Source of the DNA: CBDCRK01 sp965220955
Lineage (GTDB): Bacteria > Desulfobacterota > Binatia > Bin18 > CBDCRK01
Length of the DNA: 64,000 bases
Direction: 5' to 3'
Assembly: GCA_965220955.1 (NCBI GenBank)
Contig: CBDCRK010000023.1
Location: forward strand, 93,403 to 157,402
Shown: one piece after another, positions 61,174 to 64,000 of the stretch
How the letters are laid out: every line of letters starts with the position of its first letter
Position numbering within the stretch: position 1 is the stretch's first letter
Translations under genes and position numbers: made by a program
Notes under the pieces: model-generated
What the model was told of the DNA's origin: nothing
Databases searched by the model: none
Seen by the model: only the letters and a program-made list of their open reading frames with translations

Positions 61174-64000
61174 TCAGTCACTCACGGTGGCAACAGCGAA
61201 AAGGAGACGCTTCAGTCGCGATGTTTCAATTCGGGAAAAATCAGTATGCACGGCATGGAAGGCGGCGCGGGGGTGCTGTGCTTCAAGCAGGCGATCGATA
61301 AGCTCGATCAACTCCGCCTCGCTGTGGCGGTTCCAGGGCGGAAAGACTTCCTGCCAATAGCGATCCCGGACTTTTTCGCCGTATTGGTCGAGCAGGCGCC
61401 ATGTGTCCTGCCTAAACGGCGCGCATCGGAACAACCGCACGATCCGGGCAGTGTCCGTGCCCTCGGCAACAGTCGAGAGAATCGCACCACGCGCGTCGCC
61501 GCCCAGAGATATCAGAAAACCCTGAATGCAGCCGTCAACTTTCCTCCCCAGGTCGCCGGTAATGGAAAGGCATTGCCGCAAAAAATGAGTCCGCGCATTT
61601 GCGGTTGTGATGTTCAGCCCCAGAGAACCTCCGACGGTATCGGGTGCCTCACTACGGGACAGGAGTCCCATAATACCTTCAAATCCGCGTTCCGCCCATA
61701 TCTCCTTGATCGCTGCGGCTCGGAGCTTGCTGGTTCTTTCTTCGTGCTTGGAAGGATCGAGCCTGCCATTCTTCATATCGTCGTCGGAAAAGTCGAGCCA
61801 GTAGTTGGCAAAGAGCCAAGCGTGCCGGACAACAGAATCACACGATTGCAGCTTCTCGTACACCATGCGCGCCCGGTCTTTTGTCGTGTCATTCAGGCTG
61901 TGCTGCTGACCTCGCCATGTGAACGTAAAGCGACGAATCCGCTCGCCAAGGCTAACCTTGGTACTGTCATCGGTCTCTGAATCCGCCCACGCATCAATCA
62001 AGTCCCAGACCACAGTCTGGTCTTTCTCGGGTATTATCGGGAGCTGCTCAACAAGGTCGCCGAGCGTCTTCTGGTCGTGGCTTGGCCATGCAAGAGCAAG
62101 GTCGAGCGCTTTGCGGGTGAACTCGACGTTTTCTTTCTGCGTTAGTGGCTGGCCGGCGCCCGAAGCGTCACTGCGCCAACGCGGGCGGTAACTGTAATGC
62201 CCCATCCTTGGACCAGTCCGGAACTGATCTATGCAAATCTGCCAGCCGATATCCGGAAACCGTTTCGTTAACATCTTAAGGGCCGGCATCCGCTCTTCGA
62301 GCGAAGCGGCCGTCTGCGGCATCCACGACCGGTAGATCGATCCAAGACTGGCAATCGGCTTGTTGGTCCAATTGTCGTCGATAACGGTTTTCGACAACTG
62401 GGCTAATATCAGGCTTACGCGCCCGAGGTGTTTCCAGGCGAGGCATTCCAGCGCCCACAAGAGCCCTGTTCGTGTCGGTGAACTGAACAGGCCGCTTTCG
62501 ACGGGTTTTAAGAGGCCAAGAACGACCGGCTGAGGCTGTCGCAAGTCCTCCTCAAGTAACTTCAGGAATTCGTCTGGCGCTGCTTCGGCGTAGTATGGGA
62601 GGTCTCTGTCATGCGAGAGTAGTTTGTCGAGGGTGAGCGGCGTAAGCAGACCTCGGATGAGTAAGGAGACACGGGTCTCAACGTCTGTCCCAAGCCGCTT
62701 CTGGAATAGATTATTGCCATGGACAGAGAGGATGACGAGGGTTTCGCAGATGCCCTCACGTAACGCGGCAGAGTAATTGCGTACCTTACCATATACTCCA
62801 GCCGCCCATCTCTTATCCTCTGGAAGATCGAGCGCGGGATCGCTTTCAGAAAGCACCTGTTCAGCGAGAGAGAAGAAATCCTTGAGATTGTCTCCGGTCA
62901 CGTCCTTGTTGAGCGCAAACAAGGCGTCGATTTTCGAGGCGACGCCGCTATATTGCCCAGTGGACCAGACAGGGCAGTCGTCGAGTTGTAGCAAACGTGC
63001 GATGCTCTTTTCGGTTTCCTGATACGGCTTGTCCGCAAGTGTGGATACAACCTTACAGTCAGCGTCGGCCTGTGCATGCCATGCACCGACCAAAGTCATT
63101 GAGATCAGGCTCCTTGCACTCTCTACATCTCCGGCCCATTGGGGTTTCCTGATAGCATCGATCCTTGAGAGCCGCCGCCGCAGAATGGTTGGAGAGCGGC
63201 CCGACTCTCTGGCAAGCCGTTCGGCCTCATCGTCCTTGATGCCCATCACCGCAAGGGCCTTCTCAAAGGTCTCGTGATTCAGAAGGTCAAGAGCAATATC
63301 CGGCTTTGAACCAATCGCATTGCGCGCATTGCGAGGACGAACGATGATGCAATGAAGTCGGCGGTAGACGGTTGCCAGTTCGCGTTCGGCTTCTTCGGTA
63401 TAGACGATTGGAATGAATGGTGACGACGAATTTGCCAGGGTCCGCAACGTCTCAGCCGACTTGAACACTGTGGCAAGGTCTCTTGAGCGCGGCGCGATGG
63501 TGCTATCCTGGAACAGACATGCGAGAAACGCGAGCGCCTCATCTATGGAATCCGCCGCGACCACGAATGGCTTTTCGCTTGGTTTTTCGAGCCACTCTTT
63601 GAAGGTGCCGCGGTATGCGATGATTGAAGGCTCGAACATCGTGGGCGTCATCTTCGGTTCGCTCGCATCTTCCCAACGCTGCCAGCATCGATCGAGAGTC
63701 TCGAATCCGCCGACTGGCATGACGAGTTGCTCGGCAAGCCACATCTGCGCGGGAATCGACTCTTCTAGCCACTGTTCAAGATCGCTCGCGTCGAGTGCCC
63801 TTACCGCCTTCCAGTCGCCTGCTGCGTTCTTGTTCTTCGCCCACTCGGTCTTACCCGGCCAGTTGCGCGGCGTGACAAAGACAAAGGTGCATTCTGACCT
63901 CTCAGCCGGAGAGACGGAACTAAGGCGGGCCGCGTAATCGCTCTCGGCCTTGCTTTTCGGGTTCTTATTCGTGCCGAACTCCCATCCGGATTTGCCTTCG
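61174..64000 (-). CDS. very large putative defence protein, nuclease-like N-terminus (5' end outside window)
   Basis: The frame is open from the window edge (64000) to 61174, about 942 codons; the first internal ATG at 63744 is not the start. The visible N-terminus reads EGKSGWEFGTNKNPKSKAES, then DYAARL and TFVFVTPRNWPGKTEWAKNK, DWKAVRALDASDLEQWLE. The WEFG...K...K...DY pattern resembles PD-(D/E)XK-type modules at the start of large uncharacterised proteins; this is pattern judgement only. The rest is helical, with VVAADSIDEALAFLACLF but no clean Walker A. The reading frame ends at a stop from which the C-terminal region continues out of frame. It converges on hsdS in the defence island. Confidence 0.7.
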   Translation of the reverse strand, partial: EGKSGWEFGTNKNPKSKAESDYAARLSSVSPAERSECTFVFVTPRNWPGKTEWAKNKNAAGDWKAVRALDASDLEQWLEESIPAQMWLAEQLVMPVGGFETLDRCWQRWEDASEPKMTPTMFEPSIIAYRGTFKEWLEKPSEKPFVVAADSIDEALAFLACLFQDSTIAPRSRDLATVFKSAETLRTLANSSSPFIPIVYTEEAERELATVYRRLHCIIVRPRNARNAIGSKPDIALDLLNHETFEKALAVMGIKDDEAERLARESGRSPTILRRRLSRIDAIRKPQWAGDVESARSLISMTLVGAWHAQADADCKVVSTLADKPYQETEKSIARLLQLDDCPVWSTGQYSGVASKIDALFALNKDVTGDNLKDFFSLAEQVLSESDPALDLPEDKRWAAGVYGKVRNYSAALREGICETLVILSVHGNNLFQKRLGTDVETRVSLLIRGLLTPLTLDKLLSHDRDLPYYAEAAPDEFLKLLEEDLRQPQPVVLGLLKPVESGLFSSPTRTGLLWALECLAWKHLGRVSLILAQLSKTVIDDNWTNKPIASLGSIYRSWMPQTAASLEERMPALKMLTKRFPDIGWQICIDQFRTGPRMGHYSYRPRWRSDASGAGQPLTQKENVEFTRKALDLALAWPSHDQKTLGDLVEQLPIIPEKDQTVVWDLIDAWADSETDDSTKVSLGERIRRFTFTWRGQQHSLNDTTKDRARMVYEKLQSCDSVVRHAWLFANYWLDFSDDDMKNGRLDPSKHEERTSKLRAAAIKEIWAERGFEGIMGLLSRSEAPDTVGGSLGLNITTANARTHFLRQCLSITGDLGRKVDGCIQGFLISLGGDARGAILSTVAEGTDTARIVRLFRCAPFRQDTWRLLDQYGEKVRDRYWQEVFPPWNRHSEAELIELIDRLLEAQHPRAAFHAVHTDFSRIETSRLKRLLFAVATVSD

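Overview
This window comes from a bacterial chromosome. The organism is Gram-negative: it has LpxC, an RlpA-like envelope protein, an outer-membrane DUF1302-type protein and YidC. It is most likely an uncultured anaerobic or facultative lineage, because it carries an operon with a NAD-linked formate dehydrogenase and a tungsten/molybdenum aldehyde:ferredoxin oxidoreductase, fused electron-transfer flavoprotein, CoA-transferase, BadH/BadI-like alicyclic-acid genes and an HpnH-like radical SAM protein. Gene order and content fit Desulfobacterota, NC10 or Tectomicrobia-like groups. The sequence alone does not fix the taxon.

Layout. 1-3.7 kb: end of glycerol kinase, aldo/keto reductase, luciferase-like oxidoreductase and a class III CoA-transferase. 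3.9-11.2 kb (minus): one long unit, yebC-ruvC-ruvA-ruvB-DUF2905 (frameshifted)-ntrY-like kinase-receiver/LpxC fusion. 11.4-20.8 kb: RlpA, a radical-SAM-derived protein without cluster cysteines but with a STAS tail, CutA, Uma2, glutaredoxin-like protein, an aminotransferase-Mur ligase fusion, HpnH-like protein, Fur, TatD, HolB. 20.8-32 kb: Tmk, PilD, EtfBA fusion, hydrolase, nitrilase, pentapeptide protein, BadI/BadH-like pair, a 0.9-kb degenerate stretch, VanZ-like protein, RmlD. 31.3-40.4 kb (minus): NuoEF-like subunit, MobA-MoaD fusion, AOR, FdhA, Sir2, HIBADH-type dehydrogenase. 40.8-44 kb: DUF1302 protein plus an AbfD/HpaB-family flavoprotein. 44.1-52.7 kb (minus): GpsA, rpmH-rnpA-yidD-yidC-jag-mnmE, PgeF, RlmD.

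52.9-64 kb is an accessory defence island with GC-rich third positions unlike the rest: type I restriction genes hsdR and hsdM, a toxin-antitoxin block wedged between hsdM and hsdS, a broken hsdS, and a very large protein on the opposite strand whose visible N-terminus looks nuclease-like and whose 3' part is riddled with frameshifts.

Two themes stand out. First, domain fusions put regulation or successive steps on one chain: receiver-LpxC beside its probable kinase, MobA-MoaD, EtfB-EtfA, NuoE-NuoF, aminotransferase-Mur, STAS on a radical-SAM scaffold. The receiver-LpxC protein next to an NtrY-like membrane kinase suggests two-component control acting directly on the committed step of lipid A synthesis. 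Second, small palindromic or tandem repeats are scattered through the genome and have entered reading frames (NtrY, RlpA, Tmk, AOR, NuoEF, PgeF, RlmD, RuvC) without breaking them.
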